In this document: in pieces, positions 8,249-15,263 of the stretch | How positions within the stretch are numbered: the first letter of the stretch is position 1 | Layout of the letters: each line of letters opens with the position of its first letter | Source of the DNA: JADYZU01 sp964540965 | GTDB taxonomy: Bacteria; Pseudomonadota; Alphaproteobacteria; Rhodobacterales; Rhodobacteraceae | Length of the DNA: 64,000 bases | Direction of reading: 5' to 3' | Assembly: GCA_964540965.1 (NCBI GenBank) | Contig: CAZIOT010000008.1 | Location: 1-64,000 of the forward strand | The notes under the pieces: generated by a model | Databases searched by the model: none | Seen by the model: the letters and a program-made list of their open reading frames with translations, nothing else | What the model was told of the DNA's origin: nothing | Made by a program: the position numbers and the translations under genes

Positions 8249-8526
8249 TCCTGCCGCTGAAGGCGTTCCGACTGCAGGACGATCCAGCGCGAGATCGCGT
8301 TGACCGCCATGGCCTCCAGGTCGCCGAGGGTGAGGCTTGCGATGGGTTGGTACAGTTTTCCTCGGGCCTCGAGCCATTTTCCGATCTCCAGCGCAGCGGT
8401 GCGCGTCACATGCGCCTGCCATTCGTCCGGGGTCATGGGCCGGTCGCCCGGCCCAGCCCCATCTGGTTTGGCCGTGGGTGATCTCGCAGAACCACCCGAC
8501 TGCCGTTTCCGCAGCGCCTTAGCCAT
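8206..8526 (-). CDS. Phage protein of unknown function (106 aa)
   Basis: A 106-residue protein starting at the ATG at 8,526 (MAKALRKRQSGG), which overlaps the end of the upstream gene by eight bases. The first 30 residues are basic and disordered-looking. The rest (MTPDEWQAHVTRTAALEIGK to LQRQDWPQEDP) is helical. It sits between the likely ssDNA-binding protein and the DUF6511-like gene in the same operon. No family is recognised; the overlap and codon usage support translation. Confidence 0.55.
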   Translation of the reverse strand: MAKALRKRQSGGSARSPTAKPDGAGPGDRPMTPDEWQAHVTRTAALEIGKWLEARGKLYQPIASLTLGDLEAMAVNAISRWIVLQSERLQRQDWPQEDPVAMLLLG

Positions 8527-9304
8527 TGAGCCACGCGGGCATTGCGGGTGCCCCGGGTGCAGCGGGCGAAAGTTCCTGTGGTGCGGGCGGGGCTGCGGGC
8601 GCAGTCTGCGTCCCCCAGGCGGGCGCGGGTGCAGCGGCGGGCTGCGGTGCCGCGCCCCAGTTCGGCGCTCCGGGCGACGGTTGCGCCGCACCCCATGCCG
8701 GTGCCGGGGCTTGCCAGCCAGGCGCCGCGACGCTCGCGGCCTTGCGCGGCGGGGCGTTGACCGGATCCGGCGCAACGGCTTCACCGCGCATGATCGCCGC
8801 ATGTTGCGACTCGTCGGGCAGAACGACGTTCGCGATGCGGTTCTGGTCGCGGTACTGCGGGTTGGAGGCAGGCTCGACCATGATGCGGGCGGCGAAGATG
8901 ATGCCTTCCAGATGCCGCAGGCCCGGCAGAACCCGCTTGGCCTTGGCGCCGGGGCTTTCGTCCTTGGGATCAAGGCCAAGGGCGCTGTCCACGATGGCGC
9001 GAAAGGTAGATTTCGAGATCTTCCAGCCGATGGACTGCCCTTTCTCGTCCAGCTTGCCGCCCGCAACAGTGAAACTCTGCCAGAACTTGCGGCGGACATG
9101 GAGACCATCGACCACGGTGAATTCGCAATCGAGCATGCGCGCATCGCTGGATTGCGATGCCTTCAGCAGTCCCGCATCAGCCGGGGTCGCGCCGTTCACG
9201 CCGCCGGGGCGAATGGTCAAGCGCACCTTGGCGAAGGTGCCGTCGGGGATCAGTTCGCCGATGGGGGCCATCTGCGGCTGGGCGTCGTTCAGATCGTAGC
9301 TCAT
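8519..9304 (-). CDS. Probable phage single-strand DNA-binding protein with Pro/Ala/Trp tail
   Basis: A 261-residue protein starting MSYDLNDAQPQM, with AAAGGA ahead of the ATG at 9,304. Residues 1-165 form a beta-rich region (FAKVRLTIRPGG, LDCEFTVVDGLHVRRKFWQS, GWKISKSTFRAIVDSALGLD) of the kind seen in phage ssDNA-binding proteins. Residues about 175-261 are low complexity, rich in Pro, Ala, Gly and Trp, and end in MPAWLNG. SSBs often have a disordered tail, but theirs normally ends in acidic residues, and this one does not. The neighbour upstream is a RecA/Sak4-like ATPase, the usual partner of a phage SSB. The function is inferred from shape and context rather than from a recognised family. 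Confidence 0.5.
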   Translation of the reverse strand: MSYDLNDAQPQMAPIGELIPDGTFAKVRLTIRPGGVNGATPADAGLLKASQSSDARMLDCEFTVVDGLHVRRKFWQSFTVAGGKLDEKGQSIGWKISKSTFRAIVDSALGLDPKDESPGAKAKRVLPGLRHLEGIIFAARIMVEPASNPQYRDQNRIANVVLPDESQHAAIMRGEAVAPDPVNAPPRKAASVAAPGWQAPAPAWGAAQPSPGAPNWGAAPQPAAAPAPAWGTQTAPAAPPAPQELSPAAPGAPAMPAWLNG

Positions 9305-9323
9305 GACATGTGTCCTTTCAGGA

Positions 9324-10181
9324 TCAGGAGGAGAAGGTGGGATGGGCGTTGGTGCGGCCATCGATACGGGCGAGCAGCGCGCCAAGGTCGGGCGGTTCGG
9401 TCATATCCAGACGGCCGGAGCGGTCCTTGGCCGGAAGGCCCCACGGGTTGCCGGATTTGCAGACGAGGCGACGTTCGGTGGCGGTCTCGTCCAGCACCCA
9501 GCCGCCTTCGGCGTCGCGGGCGAACAGTTGCATCGAGACCACCTGGTCCACGATGCCGGGCAATTCCCGTCCGGCCTTGCTGCCCTCCATCTGCGGCTGC
9601 CAGGTGATCGTCCCGAAATCGTCGGAGACCTTTTCCAGCACGCCGACGAAGATCACGGTCTTGCCGCGCGCATGCTGCAGATGCTTCAGCGCCTGGATCA
9701 CCTCGCGCCCCAGCAAACCGTAGGCCCCGCGAACATCCGGCTTGCCGGTCCGGTCCGAAAACGCCTCGGGCTGCTGGCGGGCATAGGCCATGACCTGTCG
9801 CGTCAAGTCGGTGATCGAGTCGACAAACACGATGCGGCGCGCACCGAGGAACGCTTCGATGCCGCTGTCGCGGTGCTGGGCCTGCAGCCACGCATGGCGT
9901 TCGGTGCCGTACCAGGATTGCGGATGCTGCGCCGGATCAGGCCCGCCGATCAGCACCACCAGATCGCGGAAATCGGTGAAGCTGCGCACCGGGATCGAGG
10001 CCCCGCGCCAGTCTTGCACCGACTTCATTCCAGCTTCGAGGTCGAGGCAGACGGTCTCCTCGGCGGGCAGCGATTTCAGAAGCGTCGTCTTGCCCACACC
10101 GGGCGGACCGAAGATCGCCAGGGAGGTTTTGTTCTCGGCCGAGGATATGCGCTCGTCGGCGGTGATGATGCGGAAAGTCAT
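9324..10181 (-). CDS. RecA/Sak4-like recombination ATPase
   Basis: A 285-residue P-loop protein starting at the ATG at 10,181 (MTFRIITADERISS) behind GGAGAA. Walker A is GPPGVGKTT at residues 25-33, an early aspartate appears in VCLDLEAGM, and a Walker B-like strand is RRIVFVDSITDLT. This is the pattern of short RecA-core phage proteins such as Sak4, which load on single strands coated by the phage SSB and promote annealing. Longer in-frame sequence upstream is proline and arginine rich and looks untranslated. It belongs to the operon running from the sigma-like gene to the primase-helicase. Confidence 0.7.
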   Translation of the reverse strand: MTFRIITADERISSAENKTSLAIFGPPGVGKTTLLKSLPAEETVCLDLEAGMKSVQDWRGASIPVRSFTDFRDLVVLIGGPDPAQHPQSWYGTERHAWLQAQHRDSGIEAFLGARRIVFVDSITDLTRQVMAYARQQPEAFSDRTGKPDVRGAYGLLGREVIQALKHLQHARGKTVIFVGVLEKVSDDFGTITWQPQMEGSKAGRELPGIVDQVVSMQLFARDAEGGWVLDETATERRLVCKSGNPWGLPAKDRSGRLDMTEPPDLGALLARIDGRTNAHPTFSS

Positions 10182-10282
10182 GGGGTTCTCCAGAGGCTTG
10201 AAAGGGGCGCGGCGGCGGGGGTGACCGGGTGCCGAAGGGGAACCTGCCCGGCGTTGCCGCTCGGGCGTCCCGCCGCCGCGCG

Positions 10283-10801
10283 TCACCGGTCTCGGGTCTC
10301 GAGCCGGAACACGGGTTTGCCGGTGGTCTCGGTGCGGGCGGCCGCGAAACCTTCCCGCATCGCCTCGGGCCAAGCCCCGAACCGGCGCTCTGACACGCGG
10401 TAGGCAATCTCGAGATATTCGGTCGGATCGTCACCGGACGCGGAAATGCGCGCGGCCATGGCGGCAAGCCGGTCCTGATCCCACGTGACCTTCTTCGGCA
10501 GATCGGCAATCACGACCACGCCCGCGTCCTCGATCCGGACGGTGCCGGAGGTCTTGCCCTGCGCAGACCGCTCGGCCTCGATTGCCGCGCCGTAGCGCCG
10601 GCCGATCCCCGCCTCCAGACGGTCGCGCAGACGCTTGACCCGGGCCGTTTCCGCATGGGCGGCTTCCTGCAAGGTGAACAGCAGGTCCGGCGGCAGGGCA
10701 GAGATGTCGCCGATTGACAGGCGATCGAGGTCATTGAGACCGGGGGCATTCGCGAGTTGCGGGGCAGCCGCCGCATCAGTGCTGGGGAACGGCATGGCCA
10801 T
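10283..10801 (-). CDS. Phage protein of unknown function (172 aa)
   Basis: A 172-residue protein starting at the ATG at 10,801, three bases after a GTG that could also serve; the upstream gene stops in the same GTGATG sequence. The middle (LFTLQEAAHAETARVKRLRD to IGRRYGAAIEAERSAQGK) is probably coiled coil. A later stretch, GVVVIADLPKKVTWDQDRLA, is characteristic of a family seen in rhodobacterial prophages but has no function I know. A gap of 101 bases separates it from the ATPase gene, larger than elsewhere in the operon. Confidence 0.55.
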   Translation of the reverse strand: MAMPFPSTDAAAAPQLANAPGLNDLDRLSIGDISALPPDLLFTLQEAAHAETARVKRLRDRLEAGIGRRYGAAIEAERSAQGKTSGTVRIEDAGVVVIADLPKKVTWDQDRLAAMAARISASGDDPTEYLEIAYRVSERRFGAWPEAMREGFAAARTETTGKPVFRLETRDR

Positions 10802-11193
10802 CACCGCCCCTCCCGCTTCAGCGCCGCATCAACGGCGCGGTCGGTCCCGACTGCTCCCGCTTCGCGGGCAAGGCGGTGCAGCCGCTCAAGCGCGGAGGAA
10901 CGCCGGATCGCGGCTGAGACATCCGCATTGGCGACGACCACGGCAAAGGCGATATCGTCGATGGTCGCCACCTCGATCGGCAGCGGTTCGATCTCGCTGC
11001 CTTCGCGCCACGGCGCGGGGATCGTGTCGGGCAATTCGTCGAGGCTGTGAAAGGCACGACGCAGGCGTGCAATCAGGCTCGGCAGCTTGGCCATGGAGCT
11101 ATCTCCGGTCGAGGGTTCGGCCGCTTTTCCGGCCAAGGCGAAGTAGAGGGAGGGCGGGAGCCGATCCCCGATCCAGGCAAGTATGGCGCGCAT
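10801..11193 (-). CDS. Phage protein of unknown function (130 aa)
   Basis: A 130-residue protein starting at an ATG that overlaps the preceding stop (TGATG). An alternative start, MAKLPSLIARLRR at 11,094, would give 97 residues. The C-terminal half (IEVATIDDIAFAVVVANADV to ALERLHRLAREAG) is helical. No family is recognised. Both ends are overlapped by neighbouring genes, which argues that the frame is translated. Confidence 0.5.
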   Translation of the reverse strand: MRAILAWIGDRLPPSLYFALAGKAAEPSTGDSSMAKLPSLIARLRRAFHSLDELPDTIPAPWREGSEIEPLPIEVATIDDIAFAVVVANADVSAAIRRSSALERLHRLAREAGAVGTDRAVDAALKREGR

Positions 11194-11549
11194 CAGGCGG
11201 CCTCCTTTGTCGCGATGAGTTGAGAAAACGGGATCGGCGCGTGGCGCGGCTTGGTCCGCGCGATGGCGAGGTAAGCAAAGCGATCCGGACCGATGCGCAC
11301 CTGCACCAGATGGACCAGCGCCGCCTCGAAGGCTCGATGGGCGGCACTGGCCAGCGCCCCAAGCCTGCGGCGTTCGGGCTCCGGCAGGGTCGAAATCACG
11401 GCGGTGGTATCGATGCCGAGAAATCCGCGATGGTACTCCAGCTGGTCGCCAGGCACCGCCTGGCCGATCCAGGCGCAGAATTCGATATCGGTGAGCGGCC
11501 GGGGTTTGGCCGGGATGAAAGCGGTGGGGGGCATGACGAACATCTCCAT
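11193..11549 (-). CDS. Phage protein of unknown function (118 aa)
   Basis: A 118-residue protein starting MEMFVMPPTAFIPAKPRPLT, with AGAGGA ahead of the ATG at 11,549; the second methionine, five codons in, is also possible. It contains DIEFCAWIGQAVPGDQLEYH and ends in IPFSQLIATKEAA. I do not recognise it. It follows the sigma-like gene by 13 bases and overlaps the next gene by one base, so it is part of the same operon. Confidence 0.55.
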   Translation of the reverse strand: MEMFVMPPTAFIPAKPRPLTDIEFCAWIGQAVPGDQLEYHRGFLGIDTTAVISTLPEPERRRLGALASAAHRAFEAALVHLVQVRIGPDRFAYLAIARTKPRHAPIPFSQLIATKEAA

Positions 11550-11562
11550 GAGGGTCCTCTAC

Positions 11563-12156
11563 TCACGCCGCCCGTGAACCGTCCCACTGCGCCCCGAACC
11601 CGCGCATCGCGAGATCGAGCCGCAACTGGGCGATGTGCCGGTAGAGGGCGGAGCGGGAGGTACCGGTGCGGCCGACGATTTCGGCAATCGCGCAACTGCC
11701 AAGCGCAGCGCACAGGGTGCGCGCATCCTCGGGCAGATCGCCCAGCGCACGGGCAAGGTCATGACGGAGATCGGCATCCTCGGTCGCGCTCAGGTCCTGG
11801 CCATGCCAGGCAGTCAGCCCGTCAGCTTCTGCCAACAGGCAGCCCAGCGGCTCCGTCCCGCCAGCAATGGGTGCGTCGAGCGACAGCACAGTCCCGCCTT
11901 GCGCACGGCGCTGGCGATGGTGCTGTATCGCGATCCGCGACGACTGGTTTCGCAGCACGATATTGGCAAATGCGCCGATACTGCCGCGACGGGAGTCGAA
12001 GCCGGGCAAACGGCAGATCAGATCGATCAGCAGCTCTTGCCGCAGATCATCAATATCTGCGGCGGGCAGCACCAACTTGCGGTGCAGGCGGCGCGCGGCA
12101 ACGGCTGCCTCGGCGATCAGGGTGGAGATGTCGGCGGGGGAAATCGGGGGGTGCAT
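11563..12156 (-). CDS. Sigma-70-like regulator of the phage operon
   Basis: A 197-residue protein with an ECF-like layout. Residues about 30-80 (DIDDLRQELLIDLICRLPGF, FANIVLRNQSSRIAIQHHRQ) resemble sigma region 2, and residues about 140-190 (ALGDLPEDARTLCAALGS, IAEIVGRTGTSRSALYRHIA) resemble region 4 with a helix-turn-helix. A 60-residue linker lies between. It is the first gene of the long replication operon, so it may direct or modulate transcription of that operon. Region 2 is weak, and a plain helix-turn-helix activator is the alternative. Confidence 0.6.
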   Translation of the reverse strand: MHPPISPADISTLIAEAAVAARRLHRKLVLPAADIDDLRQELLIDLICRLPGFDSRRGSIGAFANIVLRNQSSRIAIQHHRQRRAQGGTVLSLDAPIAGGTEPLGCLLAEADGLTAWHGQDLSATEDADLRHDLARALGDLPEDARTLCAALGSCAIAEIVGRTGTSRSALYRHIAQLRLDLAMRGFGAQWDGSRAA

Positions 12157-12190
12157 GTGGTAAAGCCTCGGAACATCATTGCTGTTGTTC

Positions 12191-12206
12191 CGAAACTGCC
12201 GTTTCG
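12191..12206. promoter_or_regulatory. Palindrome upstream of the sigma-like gene
   Basis: A perfect inverted repeat, CGAAAC-TGCC-GTTTCG, sits 35-50 bases upstream of the sigma-like start codon, where an operator would overlap the promoter of the minus-strand operon. No binding protein can be named. Confidence 0.4.
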
Positions 12207-12262
12207 CTGCAGGCTATTGGTGGGAATGGCGTGGGAAAATCGTGGGAGAAACGTGGATCGAC

Positions 12263-13240
12263 TCAATCGCGAATGTCGATATCCTTTCCAGGCAGGTTGA
12301 TGGTCAAACCCCGTCCATGCACCGTCTGCACCAGATCGAATGCCTCGTCCCGCGTCAGGCCCTGCTTTTGCAACTTGTCGCGGAGTTCGTTGATGACATC
12401 GCGATGCGTCGCTCTGTTGGTCAGGGCGTAGAGTTCCTGGTAGGTGAGCATGACCATTCCCGCCGCGACTTTTTCTGCGGCCCCAAGGAAACAATCGAAC
12501 TCGGTCAGCGACAGGACGAAATCTCGACCATCCAGTTGAACGCTTCGGCGTGAGCGTGAAATCAGTAGCCGGGCAACGTTGGATGTGACGCCATTGGAAA
12601 ACACCTCCTCGACTTGCGGATTTGCAAGGATCCGCTCGACGCCCAAGCGATCCGTGGCGGACTGGTCACGGATCATCACCTCGCCGAGGTCCAGTACCGT
12701 GATTCCGGCTTCCCGCCATCGAAGTGCGTGGGTCGGATTGATGGCGGGCACGATCAGGGCCACGCGTGTGCCACCAGCCGCAGCCTTGACCGCAAGGATC
12801 ATGCCGGGCGCTTCCAACCTGTCAGGGTTGCTGCAGAGTACTACCGAATGGCCTGCAGGCACCTTGCCGATCAGCCATAGGCCATCATCAATCCGGACCA
12901 CGCTGCCGACAAGCCCACCCGATGCCGCGACCTCGCCAGCCAAGCGCTCTCCGTCGACGGTGAAGCGTTTCAGGTCATGCTCGGTGAGCACAACATCTTC
13001 AGCGGCATCATGCGGACAGCAAGCGCGAATTTCATCGCCAACCCACCGGATCGGGCGTACATCGAGTCCGCAATCGCACTGTGGACAGACGGACCAACTG
13101 TCGGATTTCCGGGTTTCGATCAGCACCCGCGCCCGGAGCAGGCGCTCGACACTACGCTCGGGAAATCGGCCTAGCGCCCGGCCGGAAACCGTCGTTTCCG
13201 CCCCGCTGTCACTCAGCCGCTTCCACAACCAGGTCAGCAT
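12263..13240 (-). CDS. Unrecognised protein: zinc ribbon, alpha/beta core and C-terminal winged helix
   Basis: A 325-residue protein starting at the ATG at 13,240 behind AAAAGGA, 32 bases inside the end of the upstream gene. Cysteines C52, C55, C57, C74 and C75 (VCPQCDCGLD, RACCPHD) suggest a zinc ribbon. Residues about 105-190 look like an alpha/beta fold (HSVVLCSNPD, VALIVPAINPTHALR, ITVLDLGEV). The C-terminal 85 residues (LSLTEFDCFLGAAEKVAAGM, HRDVINELRDKLQKQGLT, VHGRGLTINLP) look like an OmpR-type winged helix. Together these suggest a DNA-binding or DNA-sensing protein. It is the second gene of a two-gene module behind a LexA box. I do not know the family. Confidence 0.6.
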   Translation of the reverse strand: MLTWLWKRLSDSGAETTVSGRALGRFPERSVERLLRARVLIETRKSDSWSVCPQCDCGLDVRPIRWVGDEIRACCPHDAAEDVVLTEHDLKRFTVDGERLAGEVAASGGLVGSVVRIDDGLWLIGKVPAGHSVVLCSNPDRLEAPGMILAVKAAAGGTRVALIVPAINPTHALRWREAGITVLDLGEVMIRDQSATDRLGVERILANPQVEEVFSNGVTSNVARLLISRSRRSVQLDGRDFVLSLTEFDCFLGAAEKVAAGMVMLTYQELYALTNRATHRDVINELRDKLQKQGLTRDEAFDLVQTVHGRGLTINLPGKDIDIRD

Positions 13241-14444
13241 CGCGATCCTTTTCCAGCCCGTTGCGGGCCACCAGCGCGTGAATGGCCTTTTCAAACCGTG
13301 TCCGGCGGAAAGCGAGCGTCCCTGGCGGTTTCAGCCGAACAGTGACTTTTGCGGGCCGTTTCGCGTCGCTCTTGAAGAATACCCGGAACGTGATTTCCCC
13401 CAAGCGCCAGCCTCGCCCGAAATGCACCTCGCTGACTTTGAAATGCCGGAGCGCAGCGCCCGAGGCATCCTTCGACTCCCAAGTGCGCACATACCGCCAT
13501 GCACCATCCTCATCCTCGGCGAAGAAGTCGGCCGCCGCCGCTACGATCCGCACGTCGAGAATCCGTTCGTCAAAGGCATGGTCAAAAACAAAATCAGGGC
13601 CGAAACAGGTGATAGGTTCAAGGGAGTAGAGGTCGCGAGCATCCTTGCCCGCGAAGAATCTCGGACGCCCAAGGATGTGTTCGGCGAAGATCGCCGCAAC
13701 TTCACCTTGCTGTCCCTTCGGCACGCCACCGATGCGCAAGAGCCCCTCGTTTGGCGCATAGCGCAGGGCCGCATATTTCACCGCACGCAGGGTAATGATC
13801 TGCTCACGGTCACCGGCCACAACCGGCGTCGTCGTAACCGGTGCGCCATGGCTGACCACAAGGTTGATCTCGCCTTCCTCTTCGTAGGGACCGAGGCGGC
13901 AGTAGTCACCCTGCAAGTCCTGCGCGAACAGTTTCATGATGGCGGCCTTGAATCCCGCTGAGGTTTCGTCGGTCAAATCGGCGCCAACGTCACGTTCTGG
14001 CCCCCGGAATTCCGCCATTGCCGTTGGTGCCCGCAGCGCCTGGAAGTCAGCTGCCGCCTCGAAGATCTGGTGGTGATGCAGATAGGCGTGCAGCGCCACA
14101 TGCTTGGCTTCGTGCTTGATCGGCGCTGACTCGGTGTCTTCGGTCTCAGGAACAGGGTAAAGAGCCACCCCTTGGCGACGTGCCTCGTTCAGGATGAGTT
14201 GCATCCCCTCGGTACTGCCCAGTTCTGCGACGCGATGCAGATCTGCGACGAGCCCCTCCTGCCAGCCGGTGACGGGTTCTTCGAAATACTTCGTCAGCGC
14301 CGATCTGACGATCGGCACCTCGGTGTCGAACGCGACCGGCATTGCATCTTCGCCAAAGTGCCGAATGAAAAGCTCCCGCATCAACCCAAGTTCGATGCTC
14401 TTGAGAAACTTCGGATTGATGAACTTCTTGATGTCATAACCCAC
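13209..14444 (-). CDS. Unrecognised 411-residue protein, first gene of SOS-controlled module
   Basis: A 411-residue protein starting at a GTG at 14,444 (GYDIKKFINPKFLKSIELGL after the first residue) with AGGAC six bases ahead. The N-terminal 100 residues look helical. The central part includes a histidine-rich stretch (KHEAKHVALHAYLHHHQIFE). The last 120 residues are beta rich (WRYVRTWESKDASG, LGEITFRVFF, PAKVTVRLKPPGTLAFRRTR). No domain is recognised and no catalytic motif stands out. It overlaps the downstream winged-helix gene by 32 bases, so the two proteins are probably made together. The promoter region contains a GTTC-N7-GTTC box, pointing to induction by DNA damage. Confidence 0.6.
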   Translation of the reverse strand: MGYDIKKFINPKFLKSIELGLMRELFIRHFGEDAMPVAFDTEVPIVRSALTKYFEEPVTGWQEGLVADLHRVAELGSTEGMQLILNEARRQGVALYPVPETEDTESAPIKHEAKHVALHAYLHHHQIFEAAADFQALRAPTAMAEFRGPERDVGADLTDETSAGFKAAIMKLFAQDLQGDYCRLGPYEEEGEINLVVSHGAPVTTTPVVAGDREQIITLRAVKYAALRYAPNEGLLRIGGVPKGQQGEVAAIFAEHILGRPRFFAGKDARDLYSLEPITCFGPDFVFDHAFDERILDVRIVAAAADFFAEDEDGAWRYVRTWESKDASGAALRHFKVSEVHFGRGWRLGEITFRVFFKSDAKRPAKVTVRLKPPGTLAFRRTRFEKAIHALVARNGLEKDRDADLVVEAAE

Positions 14445-14470
14445 GGGAGGTCCTCGCTAAAGACATATTT

Positions 14471-14485
14471 GTTCCGATTATGTTC
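14471..14485 (-). promoter_or_regulatory. Alphaproteobacterial LexA (SOS) box
   Basis: The plus strand reads GTTCCGATTATGTTC, an exact match to GTTC-N7-GTTC, the SOS box of alphaproteobacteria. It ends 27 bases upstream of the GTG start of the 411-residue gene, on its promoter side, and about 120 bases from the divergent recombinase cassette, so one or both transcripts may be LexA repressed. Confidence 0.65.
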
Positions 14486-14607
14486 TAGCAGCTCGATCAA
14501 CCCTGAGTCGAGTCCCGGAGACGCGTTGCACACCAATTTGCCGTCGATGGGACGGTTGGTCGCCGCCATGAGTAGGAGTAGGGCAAGCCAGCACGGAATT
14601 GCCCTTC

Positions 14608-14811
14608 ATGAAACGCCCCAACTCCCTGCCACCCGACCAGATGAGCCCCACCGCCCGTCGCACGGAACTTTGCGGGTTGCTGGCCCTTGGCCTGATCCGG
14701 CTGCGGATGCGGAAACGCGGCGAAGTCTCTGACCAGACTGGAGAAAGTTGCCTACACTGTCCGCCCGACCAATGCCTTCATGCAACTCCAACCTACCGGA
14801 GAGACGCATGA
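14608..14811 (+). CDS. Small conserved protein preceding DUF2924/recombinase genes
   Basis: A 67-residue protein (MKRPNSLPPDQMSPTARRTE onward, containing ELCGLLALGLIRLRMRKRG and ending TYRRDA). Proteins of this pattern commonly precede a DUF2924 gene and a serine recombinase in alphaproteobacterial elements, as I recall them; their function is unknown. The stop overlaps the DUF2924 start (ATGA), which supports translation. A shorter start at residue 12 is possible. Confidence 0.6.
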   Translation: MKRPNSLPPDQMSPTARRTELCGLLALGLIRLRMRKRGEVSDQTGESCLHCPPDQCLHATPTYRRDA

Positions 14812-15263
14812 CGAAGCCCGACCCCATTCCCGCGCGCCTGGCTGCGCTGAAGACCACATCGACCCCTGACCTGAAGGCGCAGTGGCGCGACCTGTTCGAA
14901 ACCGAACCGCCGCCCTTCAACCGCCGCTACCTTGAATCACGCCTGGCCTACCGCATCCAGGAACTGGCTTATGGCGGGCTGAAGCCCGAAACCATCAAGC
15001 GGTTGGAAGCCTTGGGCGAACAGCTTGACGGCGGCAATATCACCCTACGCCGCATCCGCGCTGATCGCGACCGTCCCATCACCGGCACCCGGCTGCTGCG
15101 CGAATGGCAGGGCGTCGAACAGATCGTCACCGTGACGCAAGGTGGCTTCGAATGGCAGGGGCGGCCATACCAGTCGCTGTCGGCCATCGCCCGCGCCATC
15201 ACCGGCACGCGGTGGAACGGCTGGGTGTTCTTCGGGCTGAAAAACCATCGGAGGAAGACATGA
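14808..15263 (+). CDS. DUF2924 family protein
   Basis: A 151-residue basic protein starting at the ATG at 14,808 with GGAGAGA ahead. The sequence RIQELAYGGLKPETIKRLE, then GTRLLREWQGVEQIVTV, FEWQGRPYQSLSAIARAITG and WNGWVFFGL, is typical of DUF2924. The family almost always lies directly before a large serine recombinase, as here with an ATGA overlap, and is thought of as a DNA-binding accessory factor for it; this role is not proven. Confidence 0.85.
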   Translation: MTKPDPIPARLAALKTTSTPDLKAQWRDLFETEPPPFNRRYLESRLAYRIQELAYGGLKPETIKRLEALGEQLDGGNITLRRIRADRDRPITGTRLLREWQGVEQIVTVTQGGFEWQGRPYQSLSAIARAITGTRWNGWVFFGLKNHRRKT

